Shown here: positions 26,164 to 56,365 of the stretch, in pieces
Layout of the letters: each line of letters opens with the position of its first letter
How positions within the stretch are numbered: the first letter of the stretch is position 1
Source of the DNA: Corydoras sp. C115
Taxonomy: Eukaryota > Chordata > Actinopteri > Siluriformes > Callichthyidae
Assembly: GCA_019802505.1 (NCBI GenBank)
Contig: JAFMOC010000307.1
Location: 189,501 to 253,500, forward strand
Direction: 5' to 3'
Length of the DNA stretch: 64,000 nucleotides
Notes under the pieces: generated by a model
Told to the model about the DNA's origin: nothing
Database searches by the model: none
Seen by the model: only the letters and a program-made list of their open reading frames with translations
Program-made: the position numbers and the translations under genes

Positions 26164-26551
26164 CTATAGGAATTTATATCTTATAAAATAGAGTATTAAG
26201 TTGAAGTAAAGTAAGTGAGCTCAAAATGAACAGAACTATGCTCATCATCTTCTCTCCAGAGAAAGCAGCCATATTCGGACTGTATAAAGAGCAGCCCTAA
26301 CGGTCAGCACTTCACTCAACCTAGTGTGCGCTAACACAAATTCAACAATAACAATAAAGTACACAACGTTACTGAGTGAAAGGGCCCCTTTCATATATTA
26401 TAAGGTCAGTTTGTTTTTAAAGGCGTCAAAACAGAATGAAACAACCCGACAGATATAAACAAACCGCGCTTCGCTGACGTCACTGCGTCCGCCGGAATGA
26501 ATTTCACAAAAATGTTTAAAATGACATGCGACTGAATTAGCCAGAACTTAC

Positions 26552-26700
26552 CGAAAGAGCAGGGAAATGAACTTTGCACATGGAAACGAACAGAACGTCG
26601 CTGTTAAGGCTTTTATCTCGACGGCAGGAGCTGAAGCCGCGCTGCTCGCACACTACCCAGCTTTCGAATTTTGCGCGCGCATGCCGCCTGCTGATTGGCT
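26552..26700 (-). promoter_or_regulatory. CIT: Inferred non-coding first exon and promoter of the citron kinase gene
   Basis: On the minus strand a strong donor (CTTTCG followed by GTAAGTTCTGG) ends a putative exon at 26552. It lies 1.95 kb upstream of the first coding exon, whose acceptor precedes the ATG by two bases, so an upstream 5'UTR exon is required. The surrounding 26460-26740 is CpG-rich, unlike the AT-rich flanks, with a consensus CRE TGACGTCA at 26474-26481 and several CGACG/GACGT repeats. The transcription start is not resolved; the upper limit given is a guess. Confidence 0.5.
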
Positions 26701-26958
26701 GTTGCGACGACGTGACGTTGGGAAACGTCGTCCCTTCTGACGTGCAGAATAGTGATGGACTTTCCGGCTCTTTTCAGTGAGCCGGTTCTTGTGGCTCGGC
26801 TCTCTAAAAAGAGCCTGCTCTTTCGGCTCCAAAGTGGCTCCTTTGACGTTTTTTGTAGCTTAAAGAAGAGTTTTTTTTACCAAATTACTTGTAAATTACT
26901 AATTAATTACTAAAAAAAAAAAGTTAAAAGTAATTAATGACTACTGTAAAAACACATT

Positions 26959-27299
26959 CATCCATCCATTATCTTCCGCTTTGTCCTATATTAGGGTCAC
27001 GGTGGGGTTCCCCATGCCCATCCAGGGGAGAACGTTTCGGGCGCTGGGCAGATACACCCAGTACAGGGCACCAATCTATCGCTGGGCACACACTCACTCA
27101 CACAGACACACTCTATATGGGGCAATTTGGAGAACTCAATTGACTTGAGAGGAAACTGGGAAGAAACCGGGGGACTGTGAGAGGAAACCGGAGAACCCGG
27201 ACACGGGGAGAACATGGAAACTCCACCCAGATTGGGATTTGAACCGGGAATCCCTAGTGCTGAGAGGCAAACGTGCTAACCACTAAGTCATCGTGCCTC
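26959..27299 (-). repeat. SINE family A inside the hAT remnant
   Basis: Flanked by CTGTAAAAACACATT at 26944-26958 and 27300-27314. A short internal scramble near 27147-27190 repeats the GGAAACCGG word. Confidence 0.88.
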
Positions 27300-27348
27300 C
27301 TGTAAAAACACATTATTCATGTTTATTTTTAATAATATGGCTTATTTA

Positions 27349-27674
27349 GGCGGCACGGTGGCTTAGTGGTTAGCACGTTCTCCTCTCAGCACTAGGGATT
27401 CACGGTTCGAATCCCCATCTGGGTGGAGTTTCCATGTTCTCCCCGTGTCCGCGTGTGTTTTCTCCGGGCTCTCCGGTTTCCTCCCACAGTCCAAAAACAT
27501 GGATCAAGTCAATTGAGTTCTCCAAATTGCCCCATATAGAATGTGTTTCTGTGTCTGAGTGAGTGTGTGCCCGGCGATAGATTGGCAGCCTGGGTGTATC
27601 TGCCCAGTGCCCGAAACATGGGGATGGGGAACCTAATATAGGATAAAGCGCAAGATAATGAATGGATGGATGGT
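27349..27674 (+). repeat. SINE family A inside the hAT remnant
   Basis: Opposite orientation to its neighbour. A short TTATTTA repeat flanks it (27342-27348, 27675-27681). Part of the CTCCCCTGG region is missing. Confidence 0.82.
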
Positions 27675-28084
27675 TTATTTACAAACAGAAAATTAAAATA
27701 TAAATAAAATATAAAATACATAAACAGGGGTTCTCTGCACTGTATTATGCTGTAGCAGCAGCAGCAGGTGGAGTATATACTAAGGTTCTCTTGCTTTTCT
27801 TTTATCTTGTAATTGACCTGATACATAAACAGTTTGAATATGTCTGTGCAGGTTGTTTGTGGAGCCGGCTTGATATGAAATAAAAATTTTGCACAGTCTA
27901 CACTCTGCCTTTGAACTGTCCAGCACACTAAAATGTTTCCAAACTTTACTACGCTTTTCTGTCACCTAGCCAGCTATTTATTTTTCTATTGTGAAAACTT
28001 CCCTCTTGTGTTCCCTCAGTGTGTTCTCAGTGCATTCGCAACCGACTCATCACTAGTGCATCACTCTTTGTCTATTTTGTCTAC

Positions 28085-28260
28085 TAATCATATAGATGGA
28101 CTCTGTAGTTTTACAATTACAGACTAGGACACATGTTTTCTTTTTTTCTGTTAGTCACCTGTTGCTTTTCAGTTCTCAATTGGTCAGGGGCATCACAGAA
28201 CAGTTATAATTTGGGTGGTGTATTGCTTATTGTCAGTTATCAGTAATATTGTCAGTAATC
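28085..28260. mobile_element. MITE family E half copy
   Basis: TTTTACAATTACAGACTAGG, TCAGGGGCATCACAGAACAG and TTTGGGTGGTGTATTGCTTA match one arm; the other arm is missing. Confidence 0.6.
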
Positions 28261-28308
28261 TACCTAGAAATAAGGGTAAAAGTCTTTGTGTCTGTGTGTG
28301 TGTTCCTA

Positions 28309-28480
28309 ATAAAATACACACTATTGTTTTGATTACGACATCTGTCATCTTACTCTTTAGGATCCTGTAAAGGTTTATAAACTCTTTATAAAGAAGTCAC
28401 CATGAAGAAGCTCAAGATGTCTTATCACCTCAGCACGGTTTGAGCAGCAACACCAGTGGTTGATGACCAAGGGTGTTTAG
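28309..28480. repeat. Dispersed repeat family H
   Basis: TTAGGATCCTGTAAAGGTTT, ATAAACTCTTTATAAAGAAG and TCAAGATGTCTTATC recur at 11281-11395 (same strand) and 7565-7720 (reverse). A low-copy unclassified repeat. Confidence 0.55.
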
Positions 28481-29039
28481 TGCCATTGTGCACAGAGGAA
28501 ACTTATATTTAAGTGGATGTTAATTTGTTTTGTGATTTACATTTTTTTCTACATTTTGTTAGTTAAATTAAATTTCTTATTACAAAAAAAAAACAAAAAA
28601 AAAAAACACCTTCCCTCAAGCAGTGGCGGGCCGTCAGGGCCTTTAAAGTCTTTTCTGAAGGCTTAAAAAAATATCTGAATCACAGACTAATGTTAATAAT
28701 ATTTTGTCTATGAATACTTACTAAGTAATTCCAAATGGTCTGTTAGCTTCATTTTATTTTCTTCCTACACCACTACACCAGGACCAGATGTTTATTTTCT
28801 TATTAAAGCAATTAACCAATCACATTTCAGCATCATTTGTTGCCAGAGTCAATCATTTCTGCGACCAGTAGGAAAAAATAAGTGTCAATCTAAATGTTGC
28901 TTCAACCAATCAGATTTTGAGTTGACGACGCCAAAGCATACGTCACATCAGCATATTTACGCCCTTTGATTAGTTAGTCAGAGATTGTATCGCTTTGGTT
29001 GGATATTAGTTGGTTTTCTCCATGGCTTCTGACTTGTGG

Positions 29040-29105
29040 TGTTCTCATTTGTAAGTCGCTTTGGATAAAAGCGTCTGCTAAATGACTAAATGTAAATGTA
29101 ATGTA
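29040..29105 (+). repeat. SINE family B 3' end
   Basis: TTGTAAGTCGCTTTGGATAA, AAAGCGTCTGCTAAATGAC and (TGTAA)n only; the head is absent. Confidence 0.75.
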
Positions 29106-29129
29106 AATGTATTATCAATAAAAGGGTGG

Positions 29130-29372
29130 GGGGTCAATCAGACAAACCCTGCCTTTATGAACTGCGTGACGAACTGTGCCTTTATGTGTACTGGGGCACA
29201 GTCATGCCTAAATACACAAGAACCTTTTCCAAACTGTTTTAACAATGTAGCGTACAGTTGTCCAAAAATCAATGGCTGATTTCACACACCAGTGTCAATG
29301 AGACTGAATGGAACACCTAAATAAAAAATTAGGTAGTATGTCCTAATACCTTTGTCCATATAGTGTATATAT
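29130..29372. mobile_element. Tc1-type MITE remnant
   Basis: Right end ATACCTTTGTCCATATAGTG and the inside (CCAAACTGTTTTAACA, GTTGTCCAAAAATC) match a second fish Tc1 terminal type; a related scrap ending ATACTTTTGTCCATATATG lies at 5570-5725. Confidence 0.5.
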
Positions 29373-29970
29373 TAGAACAGATGGATGAAATGGTATCCAA
29401 GGTGAAAGTTAAAGGTTAAATGAAGAAGCAAACTGTTTGACTTCAGCAGCAGATGGAGCTGTCATGCTAACACAAAATCTGCTAACAGAACCAGAAGGAG
29501 CGACAAATGAGGGCCTATGGAGCAAGAGCCCAAAGAATACATAAGCATATGGGATTACACAAAAATGACTAATAATTACAGCAGTGAAGCTCAACAAGTC
29601 ACACATTAGAGGATAACCATACTGTGGAGATGTTATCAGACATCATTGTCACTGCAGTGCTTAGAATCATCCACCACCCGAATAATACCTGCACTGTGGT
29701 GGCACTGATCATTAACATGCGAAGAAACAGATAGACTACAGTCTGTAATTGTAGAACTACAAATTTCATACATTTGGGAAGTGGAACAACAGCATAATAA
29801 AATATATACACAAATAGATACATTTTTATGAACTTGTTGGAAACTCATTTACTTATCAGTTCACTATGTACTTTATGCTATGTAATAAATAGAGAATTCA
29901 ATAACAAGCAAACTGAATGTTTCAAAAACAGAGCTGGTTATTCCAAAAAGTTTATTATCACTGATTAGTT

Positions 29971-30187
29971 TTACATTTACATTTGGTCATTTAGTAAACA
30001 CTTTTATCCAAAGCAACTTACAAATATCTCAACTTGATTGTGGTCAGAACACAGGGTTAATGCAGCATCCCTGTAACAATTAGAGTCAAGGGTCTTGCTC
30101 AAGGACCCACATTGGTAACTTCAGTGGCCCTGGGATTTGAACCCACAACCTTCAGATTTACCCTAACCACTGAGCTACTACACCCTA
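29971..30187 (-). repeat. SINE family B, reverse copy
   Basis: TTACATTTACATTTGGTCAT at the left, GTAACTTCAGTGGCCCTGGG and the inverted head (CCACTGAGCTACTAC) at the right. Confidence 0.82.
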
Positions 30188-30863
30188 TAAGTTTTATATA
30201 TAATACTCACGTATTATAAAGTTTTATAATTGACCACAGTTTTATAAAGTAAACATAGTAAAGTGGCAAAATAAAATATTTGTTTCCAGTGTACACCAGA
30301 TCAAGCTTTTCACATGTGCTCACAATACTGATAAGGGATACACTTATTCTATTGGCATTAAGATTTAACATGAATAAAAACAATGTAATAAATTTTTGTC
30401 AGACTGCTTCTAGACACACTTTTTCATTTCTCAGTGTAAAAGAGGATGTGCTTTAAATTTCGAGTGGATCATTAACATGTTAATAAAAAAAAATTAACTT
30501 CTGGCTTGGTTTTAAAAAGTAACCAGCTACATTTTCATCTTATTCTTATATAATGGCTCTTTATAAATTTTGGTAGGAATTTGTGCTCATTTCTCTTACA
30601 GCATTTGTATGCTCAGTGGCGTTAAATGACAGAACCCATCACATCCATTGAACATCATCATCACATGGAGGTGCTGAATCTTATTTTTTTACAGCATACA
30701 GAGGGCATCCTGGATAGGTCGCCAATCCATCACAAAACAGAAAACCAAACAAGACTAAGATTTAAATAATCATTCCACATACAGAACATACTGTTATTCA
30801 GAATTACAGAGAGTTTGCCCTAAGATTTCTTATTTGTAGATATATAGAGGAAGGTAATATTCT

Positions 30864-31307
30864 CAGTACCAGTTAAAAGTTTGGACACACCTCTTTTTTG
30901 CTCCATTGTCCAATTCCATCAGTTACCATTTAGATGGACTTAGTAGTTTTACAATTACAGACTGTAGTACATCTGTTTTCTTTTAGTTCCCTGTTGTTCT
31001 CTGTGATGTATTATTTATTGTCAGTTGTGCAGTGACACTGATGCAGTGAGGGGGTTTTAGTGCAGTTTAATTTGAACACCACAGTGGCACTGCTGGGATA
31101 GGAATAATGCACCAATCAAATAATATCTGCTCTGTGGTGCTACTATTGGGGTCTTGACCATTAGAGAACAGAGTAAAGGGGACGTACACAGTATGTACTG
31201 TAGTCCACAATCAGATGGATTACAGTCTGGAATTGTAGAACTACAAAGTCCATCGTTACATTAAGTTGAGCAGAAAGGAGGTGTGTCCAAACTTTTGACT
31301 CGTACTG
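30864..31307. mobile_element. MITE family E copy
   Basis: CAGTACCAGTTAAAAGTTTG at the left and CAAACTTTTGACTCGTACTG at the right, TA beyond. Same foldback core as at 25074. Confidence 0.8.
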
Positions 31308-32981
31308 TATATGTCTTTGGCCTGTGGGAGTAAACTGGAGCTCTATGAGAAAACCTCTCACTGCCAACAGGAACTCAAATTGGGAATTTCATTTCTACTG
31401 CAACAGACACCACTGCTGGTTGTTTATAAGCCTCAGTTCAGGGTGCAGAACAAGGCAGGAATGTGGCCTAAGTGTCTGGCAGGTATTAAGAAACCCTGTT
31501 CTTGGGTTGGTGAAAAAAAGTAGGTTTGCATATATGACCTGCTATAGTTAGCACATTGCAGCTGCAGAAATGTGAAAAGAAAATAATACGAATAAAAATG
31601 TGGACCTTTAATTTTCCAGATTAAACATAAATGAACAACTTATTCTGTATGTTCCCAATTTTATGAGGTTGTCTGAAGTTTGTGCGCTTCCCGTCCAAAG
31701 TAATGTGAATGTGTGAGCTCATCCATGAATGTTGAACAAGATGGTTATTGCACCTTAAAACAACAGAGTGTAGGACTCACTGGCATCGAGTGCTGAGGTT
31801 GCAAAGGGCAGCAAATTACCCCTGATGAATACGGAGGCCTGCTTTGAACAGCAGTGACCAACATGGCTACTGTAAAAACACGGCAGCCTCCTAAAAGGTG
31901 AGCTGCTCCGTTGCAAAGAAAAAAGGCTCATTCTGTACTGACAACAAAACAATTCATAGTTACAAGTAAAAATACACATGAAACTCTGATTAATAAAAGC
32001 TTAAATTAAGCTTATTAAACTTATGAAGCCATGTTGCTTTAATATTGAACAAAACACTTTTCCTGCACCAATCTGAAAGCATAATGTCTTAGCATTTTTT
32101 TAAATAAAATTTACACATGAGAGGAGGTAATCATATTTAGTTTAAATCTAAACAACATTTGTTTATATAGTGGTTAAATCTAACTGGATTCTATTTAAGA
32201 TCATATTCTTCAAGATTTGCCTTAAAAAAAAAATCTATTGCTGTTGCCTACAGGCTGCTCCCCTGGTTCAATGTGCACTAACATCACTGGAAACAATTTT
32301 GCATCACTTCATATATGTCTGCGCCAATATCCAGTACACACAAGTAGGAAGGTTAATTAGATAAAACCACAATCTATGGATTGTCATTTAACTAACTTTT
32401 TATAGTACAATAGATTTGTTAGTCAAAATGTACAATAGAAAAAGGTCAAACAACAAGCAAAGCACAAAATAAAAGAGTCTCTGAAAGTCTGGAAAAGGAT
32501 TGAGCATCTGGTCCAAAATGGCCTGACTTTCACTGGGAACTTAGAAAATAAAACTAAAATAAATCAGGACCTGAAAAGTCCAGAAAAGAAGAAACCTTTC
32601 TGTCTTCAATGTATTGCTCTTCAATCATATTCATTTCAGTCAGTTGGCACAGTGGTTTGACGTCACACTTCTATTGATGACGGAAAAGCAAAAGACCTGA
32701 TAAGACATGTCAGACCTGCGGACTTCAGGAGCTACAAGAGGCTATCTTTCACCCTGCAGCAGGGATAGAGAAGCCACATCAATCTATTCACACCAAAATC
32801 TAAACCAGTCTCAGTATTTCCCAAAATAATCAATTTCACTGGTTGGTATAAACTGATGCATCTCTATTTGCATATTGGCAAGTCTTTCCAGAGATCCTGC
32901 AATCTGTGTATCCTTGCTTTTGTCAGTTCAGTGGCATGTTCAGCTGGCTCTGAGAGGGGAGATTTGTGCAAGTTCAGTCTG

Positions 32982-47236
<14,255 letters not shown>

Positions 47237-47414
47237 GACGAGGTGCTCCGCACGGTTTCTGCTTTAGTGAGAACGGGAAGGAAAACACGGCTACGAGGAC
47301 GCCGTCTCCCCTCAGCCGGCGGCTTTGACAGCTTTAGTTTGAGACGTTCACACCCATGTAGACAAGCTAACCTAAACCGAGCAGCGAGTCCGAACCCACC
47401 CTCTTCACGATGGT

Positions 47415-47440
47415 GCCCTAATGCGCATGCGCAGTCTGCA
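47415..47440. promoter_or_regulatory. Palindromic NRF1-type site upstream of RAB35
   Basis: TGCGCATGCGCA at 47422-47433 is a perfect palindrome containing the NRF1 core GCGCATGCGC. It lies about 190 bp upstream of the RAB35 ATG and about 200 bp past the RPLP0 poly(A) signal, in a short CpG-rich spacer (47240-47460). NRF1 sites are typical of housekeeping CpG promoters, so this is probably part of the RAB35 promoter. Confidence 0.55.
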
Positions 47441-47639
47441 GGATTCGCGGCTACCGCGCAAAACGACAATCAAGTTGCCGTCTGTAACCCAATTTTTAAA
47501 TAAACAGCGAACACAACATTAAAATTCATACACGCATGGCAATGACAGTTACTTCACACCACCCCATCATTCTTAAATGAAAACCACCACACAGATCACA
47601 CTTTTATACGTTTTATTGGCGTTAAATCAGAATAGCAGA

Positions 47640-47645
47640 TTTATT
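47640..47645 (-). terminator. RPLP0: RPLP0 polyadenylation signal
   Basis: AATAAA on the minus strand, six bases after the TAA stop at 47651. The 3'UTR would therefore be only about 25-40 nt, typical of ribosomal protein mRNAs. Confidence 0.75.
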
Positions 47646-47650
47646 GCCCT

Positions 47651-52386
<4,736 letters not shown>

Positions 52387-52827
52387 CTTGACAGTGCTTC
52401 CAAGGATCGGTTAACAGCCGGTTTAAAGACAAGGTGATAATCTGTCGAGAAAAAAAAAAGAGTTCATAAGAAAACTGCGAGGAACATAGAAACGTGGTTT
52501 AAAATTGCTCGTGGGGGAGCAGTCACATAAATTCGACATGCGAGTCGTAAATACCTCGTACTTTCACAGTTACAGGGTTTGAAAAGCTAAGCACGCGACT
52601 AAAAGCTAGCGCCGAACACATGGCGCTGCTTCTCAACATGGCGCAGAGGCCTGGAACCGCGAACCAACGTTAACGTTATTACACTCGCTACATACATACA
52701 CGGTTCAATAGAGCATTTCTAAATTTCTGGCTAAAAAGCACTTCAAATGAAAGAACATTAGAAAACACGGTAAACATCAAAAGACAGCTGAATATCAACT
52801 TTAAAGATGACGCTTCAAAATCCGTAC

Positions 52828-52890
52828 CTCACTGTAGGGACGCGTGAAAGAAAGAGAACGGAAACCAGAAGAAGGCGGTCTTATACAGCT
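52828..52890 (-). promoter_or_regulatory. RPLP0: RPLP0 core promoter and non-coding exon 1 with a 5'TOP-like start
   Basis: The minus strand has a TATA-like TATAAGA near 52886-52880, then a pyrimidine stretch (CTCTTTCTTTC from 52856) about 25-30 bases downstream. That is the expected spacing and the form of a 5' terminal oligopyrimidine start, which makes ribosomal-protein mRNAs responsive to mTOR and LARP1. The short exon ends at 52828 (GTGAG before GTACGG) and splices to 52441. The exact start base is inferred. Confidence 0.55.
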
Positions 52891-53052
52891 GAACAAACCA
52901 ATCGCAGTGGAGGATGCGAGAAATACCGCTTTTCTGATTGGTGTAAATCTGTGTCAATATTACTACTGAGAGCCACAAAATGGCTAAACCTTGGTGGTAA
53001 GGAGCTGTATATATTAGAATAAATGTTTAATTACGAGCGATATAGTGAACTG

Positions 53053-53740
53053 GGCGGCACGGTGGCTTAGTGGTTAGCACGTTCGCCTCTCAGCGCTAGG
53101 GATTCCCGGTTCGAATCCCCATCTGGGTGGAGTTTCCATGTTCTCCCCGTGTCCGTGTGGGTTTCCTCCGGGTTCTCCGGTTTATTCCCACAGTCCAAAA
53201 ACATGGATCAAGTTAATGGAGTTCTCCAAATTGCCCCATATAGAGTGTGTTTGAGTGAGTGAGTGTGTGCCCAGCGATGGATTGGCGCCCTGTCCTGGGT
53301 GTATCTGCCCAGCGCCGGAGACGTTCTCCCCTGGATGGGCATGGGGAACCCCACCCATTATTTTATTTTATATATATTTTATTATATATTGTATTTTATT
53401 TTTCTAGGTAAAATACATTCATTCATTAATTATCTCCCGCTTTATCCTCTATTAGGGTCGCGGTGGGGTTCCCCATGCCCATCCAGGGGAGAACGTCTCG
53501 GGCGCTGGGCAGATACACACAGGACAGGGCGCCAATCCATCGCTGGGTACACACTCAAACACACTCTATATGGGGCAATTTAGAGAACTCAATTAACTTG
53601 ATCCATGTTTTTGGACTGTGGGACGAAACCGGAGAACCAGGAGGAAACCCACGCGGACACAGGGAGAACATGGAAACTCCAACCAGATGGGGATTCGCTG
53701 AGAGGCGAACGTGCTAACCACTAAGCCACCGTGCCGCCCT
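53053..53740. repeat. Tail-to-tail pair of SINE family A copies (foldback)
   Basis: A plus copy (53053-53356) and a minus copy (about 53416-53740) face each other across an AT-rich spacer of about 60 bp, so the block begins GGCGGCACGG and ends CCGTGCCGCCC. It is bounded by ACTG (53049-53052 and 53741-53744). It sits inside one arm of a larger inverted repeat. Confidence 0.85.
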
Positions 53741-54090
53741 ACTGATAAAATTGAAATGTAAAAGAAAAACAGCGGTGTATTTTAGAAAATGGCCAGTAAT
53801 TAAATATTCATCCATTCAGTGGCTTATTTCGCCTCTCAGCGAACGTGCTAACCACTGGGATTCCGTGGGGAATGTGGGGATTCCCAATCTCAATCTGGGT
53901 GGAGTTTCCATGTTCTCCCCGTGTCTGCATGATTTTCCCCTGCCCCCCCCCCCCCCCCCCCCCCCAATTGACATGGATCAAGGTCAATTGAATTCTCCAC
54001 ATTGCCCCCTATAGTGTGTATCTGTGTGAGTGTGCCCAGGGATAGATGGATCCCTGACCTGGGTGTATCTGCCCAGCGCCCGAAACGTTC

Positions 54091-54658
54091 GAGGGCACGG
54101 TAGCTCAGTGGTCAGGGCATTGAGCTATCAATCTGAAGGTTGGGGGTTCAAATCCCAGGTCCACTGAAGTTACCAGTGCTGGTCCTTGAGCAAGGCACTT
54201 AACCCTCATTGCTCCAGAGATGCTGTGATCAACCCTGTGCTCACCTTGTAAGTCCATCCATCATCTTCCGCCTTATCCTAAATTAGGGTCGTGGGGGGGG
54301 GTTTCCCCCATGCCCATACATGGGAGAACGTATCGGGCACTGGGCATATACCCCCAAGACAGGGGGTCTTGGGGGTATACTGGGCACACATTCACTCACT
54401 CACACAGACACACTCTATATGGGGCAATTTGGAGAATTCAATTGACTTGATCCATGTATTTGGACTGTGGGAGGAAACCGGAGAACCCGGAGGAAATCCA
54501 CGCGGACACGGGGAGAACATGGAAACTTCACCCAGATGGGGATTCGAACCGGGAATCCCTAGCACTGAGAGGCGAACGTGCTAACCACTAAGCCACCTTA
54601 GTGCCTTGTAAGTCACTTTGGATAAAAGCGTCTGCTAAGTGACCAAATGTAATGTAAT
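54091..54658 (+). repeat. SINE family B (second tRNA-derived family) with a family A copy inside it
   Basis: Head CGGTAGCTCAGTGGTCAGGG with box B GGTTCAAATCCC, then TTGAGCAAGGCACTTAACCC. It is interrupted at 54255-54603 and resumes CACTTTGGATAAAAGCGTCT to the (TGTAA)n tail. GTTC flanks it (54087-54090, 54659-54662). Confidence 0.85.
54255..54603 (-). repeat. SINE family A nested inside the family B SINE
   Basis: A full reverse copy flanked by CCTTGTAAGTC at 54244-54254 and 54604-54614, splitting the TTGTAAGTC word of the host SINE. Confidence 0.9.
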
Positions 54659-55540
54659 GTTCTTCCCTGGATAGGCATGAGAAACCTCCTGCGACCCTAC
54701 CACAGGACAAGCGGAAGATAATGAATGGATGAATATTTGATTACTGGCCATTTTCTAAAATACACCGCTGTTTTTTTTACATTTCAATTTTATCAGTTCA
54801 CTATATCGCTCATCACTATATCACTATATCGGTGCACTTAGTAGGTTTAGAATTAGTAGTTCTCCCAGATTCTCAACAGATTTTTGTTGGTCCTATTCGT
54901 TCTCTAATGACTGTAATGGTTCCATAATGATCAGAACCTTTCACAGAACCTAAGACATATGGAGTCGTGTGTCATTCTGTAGCCCTCCTTATAAAATGAA
55001 TAGTTCTGGTCCTTCAATCTGATTGGCTGAGCCTTTTGTCCAGCTGTTTGTATTGTTCACAATAATGCACACCTCTGAGCGCTTTACATTCTTATGTGTG
55101 ATATACTAAAGCAATAAGGCATAAGAGGGCAAAAAATATTGTGAATAAATCTTATACGCTATGCATCCTGTCAAATGACACCTCTTTCCTGTGATTTGTT
55201 CACAATAATGCTCGAGTGCCATTTTTCATAAAAACAATGTTTGATTCATAAATGTGTTTAAAATTTTTAATAAACTGGTCCTCTAGGACTTAATTTTAAA
55301 GTGAACACTGACCCTGAGTAACAGGATTCCGGTTTATAAAAAACTGATGCAAAAGTTATATTGCTCATTGAGAAAATAAATGTATTGTCAGCCCCCCCCC
55401 TCCAAACCTGGAGGCTCTTACCTTGGCACACTGGCTCAGCCCTTCTCCCGGCACACAGAAAGTTCACACAGCACCACCTTTCACCTCTCATGCCGTATTC
55501 CTTTATTATAGCACTCTGGCAAAAAAAACTATGGTTTCTC

Positions 55541-55667
55541 AAAAATCCATCCATCCATCAATTACTGCTAGGGTTGCAGGTCCTCTATGCCCATCCAGGG
55601 GAGAATGTTTAGGGTGCTGGGCAAATATACCCAGTACAGTGTGCCAAACCATCACTGTAAACGCAGT

Positions 55668-55700
<33 letters not shown>
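55541..55700 (-). repeat. SINE family A variant, 3' half
   Basis: Reverse 3' half (CCCATCCAGGGGAGAATGTT, GCTGGGCAAATATACCCAG) joined to TGTAAACGCAGTCACACA, a variant segment not found in ordinary copies. Confidence 0.72.
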
Positions 55701-55721
55701 ATCCACACCCGATTACCCCTA

Positions 55722-56043
55722 ACATGGTGGCTTAGTGGTTAGCACGATCAGCACTAGGGATTCCCGTTTCGAATCCCCATCTGGGTGAAGTTTCCATGTT
55801 CTCCCCGTGTCCGCGTGGGTTTCCTCTGTGTTCTCCGGTTTCCTCCCACTGTCCAAAAACATGGATCCAGGTCAATTGAATTCTCCAAATTGCCCTATGT
55901 AGAGTGTGTGTTTTTGTGAGTGAGTGAGTGCCCAGCGATAGATTGGCACCCTGTCCTGCCCAGTACCCGAAACGTTCCCCCCTGATGGGCATGAGGAACC
56001 CTGCCGTGACCCTAGTAGAGGATAAAGCAGAAGATAATGGATG
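55722..56043 (+). repeat. SINE family A, full copy
   Basis: Head CATGGTGGCTTAGTGGTTAG to tail AAGCAGAAGATAATGGATGG. A few bases are lost between GCACG and ATCAGCAC. Confidence 0.85.
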
Positions 56044-56084
56044 GATGAATAGTGTGTGTGTGTGAGAGAGAGAGAGAGAGCGAG

Positions 56085-56120
<36 letters not shown>

Positions 56121-56260
56121 TGACTGCGTTTACATTGATAGATTGGCACCCTGTCCTGGGTGTATGTGCTCAGCGCCCAAACCATTTTCTCATGGATGGG
56201 CATGGGACCCCCCCTCCCCCCCAATATAGGATTATGGGAAAGAGAATAAATGAATAAATA
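56044..56260 (+). repeat. SINE family A variant, 3' half, mirror of 55541-55700
   Basis: GT/GA microsatellite followed by GTGACTGCGTTTACATTGAT, then GATTGGCACCCTGTCCTGGG to an (AAAT)n-like tail. The ACTGCGTTTACA variant is shared, in inverted orientation, with the copy at 55541-55700. Confidence 0.72.
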
Positions 56261-56365
56261 CATCTCTTGTTCTGTGTACGTTTTTTCCTAACCATCAATA
56301 AATGTGGTGCATTTTGGTAAAGCAACCGTGATGCATTTAGCGTTTTAAGGCGATAGGGGGAGTGA

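Larger units (their letters stand above)
26745..28060 (-). mobile_element. hAT-type transposon remnant with a BED zinc-finger fragment
   Basis: 27965-27780 (minus) encodes a BED finger: VWKHF, then AECRLCK (CxxC) and NNLHRHIQT (H..H), as at the N-terminus of hAT/ZBED transposases. The frame stops soon after; the catalytic part is gone. At 26745-26860 the sequence TGATGGACTTTCCGGCTC with repeated GGCTC/GAGCC words resembles a hAT terminus. Two SINEs (26959-27299 and 27349-27674) have inserted between the two parts. The right terminus is uncertain. The left end lies within about 200 bp of the citron first exon. Confidence 0.6.
28480..32981. other. Intergenic stretch between citron and RAB35, including the RAB35 3'UTR
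   Basis: Holds the MITEs and SINEs listed separately. 28620-28660 (CAGTGGCGGGCCGTCAGGGC) looks like a DNA-transposon terminus of unknown type. 31380-32980 is unique-looking sequence; part must be RAB35 3'UTR, whose end I could not place. Confidence 0.5.
53819..54735 (+). repeat. SINE family A copy split by a nested two-layer insertion
   Basis: The 5' part runs to CGAAACGTTC (54090). The 3' part resumes at 54663 (TTCCCTGGATAGGCATG) and ends AAGATAATGAATGG. The head is scrambled and holds an inverted scrap (AACGTGCTAACCACT) and a run of about 20 C at 53945-53965. The interruption is a family B SINE that itself holds a third SINE. Confidence 0.8.

Noticed and set aside
27780..27965. BED-finger frame as a host ZBED gene
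   Set aside because: It ends right after the finger, no catalytic or dimerisation part follows, and a hAT-like terminus and SINE insertions surround it; a transposon remnant is simpler.
47243..47503. 86-codon plus-strand frame antisense to RAB35 exon 1
   Set aside because: CpG-island sequence with few stops by composition; no motif, and it overlaps the RAB35 promoter.
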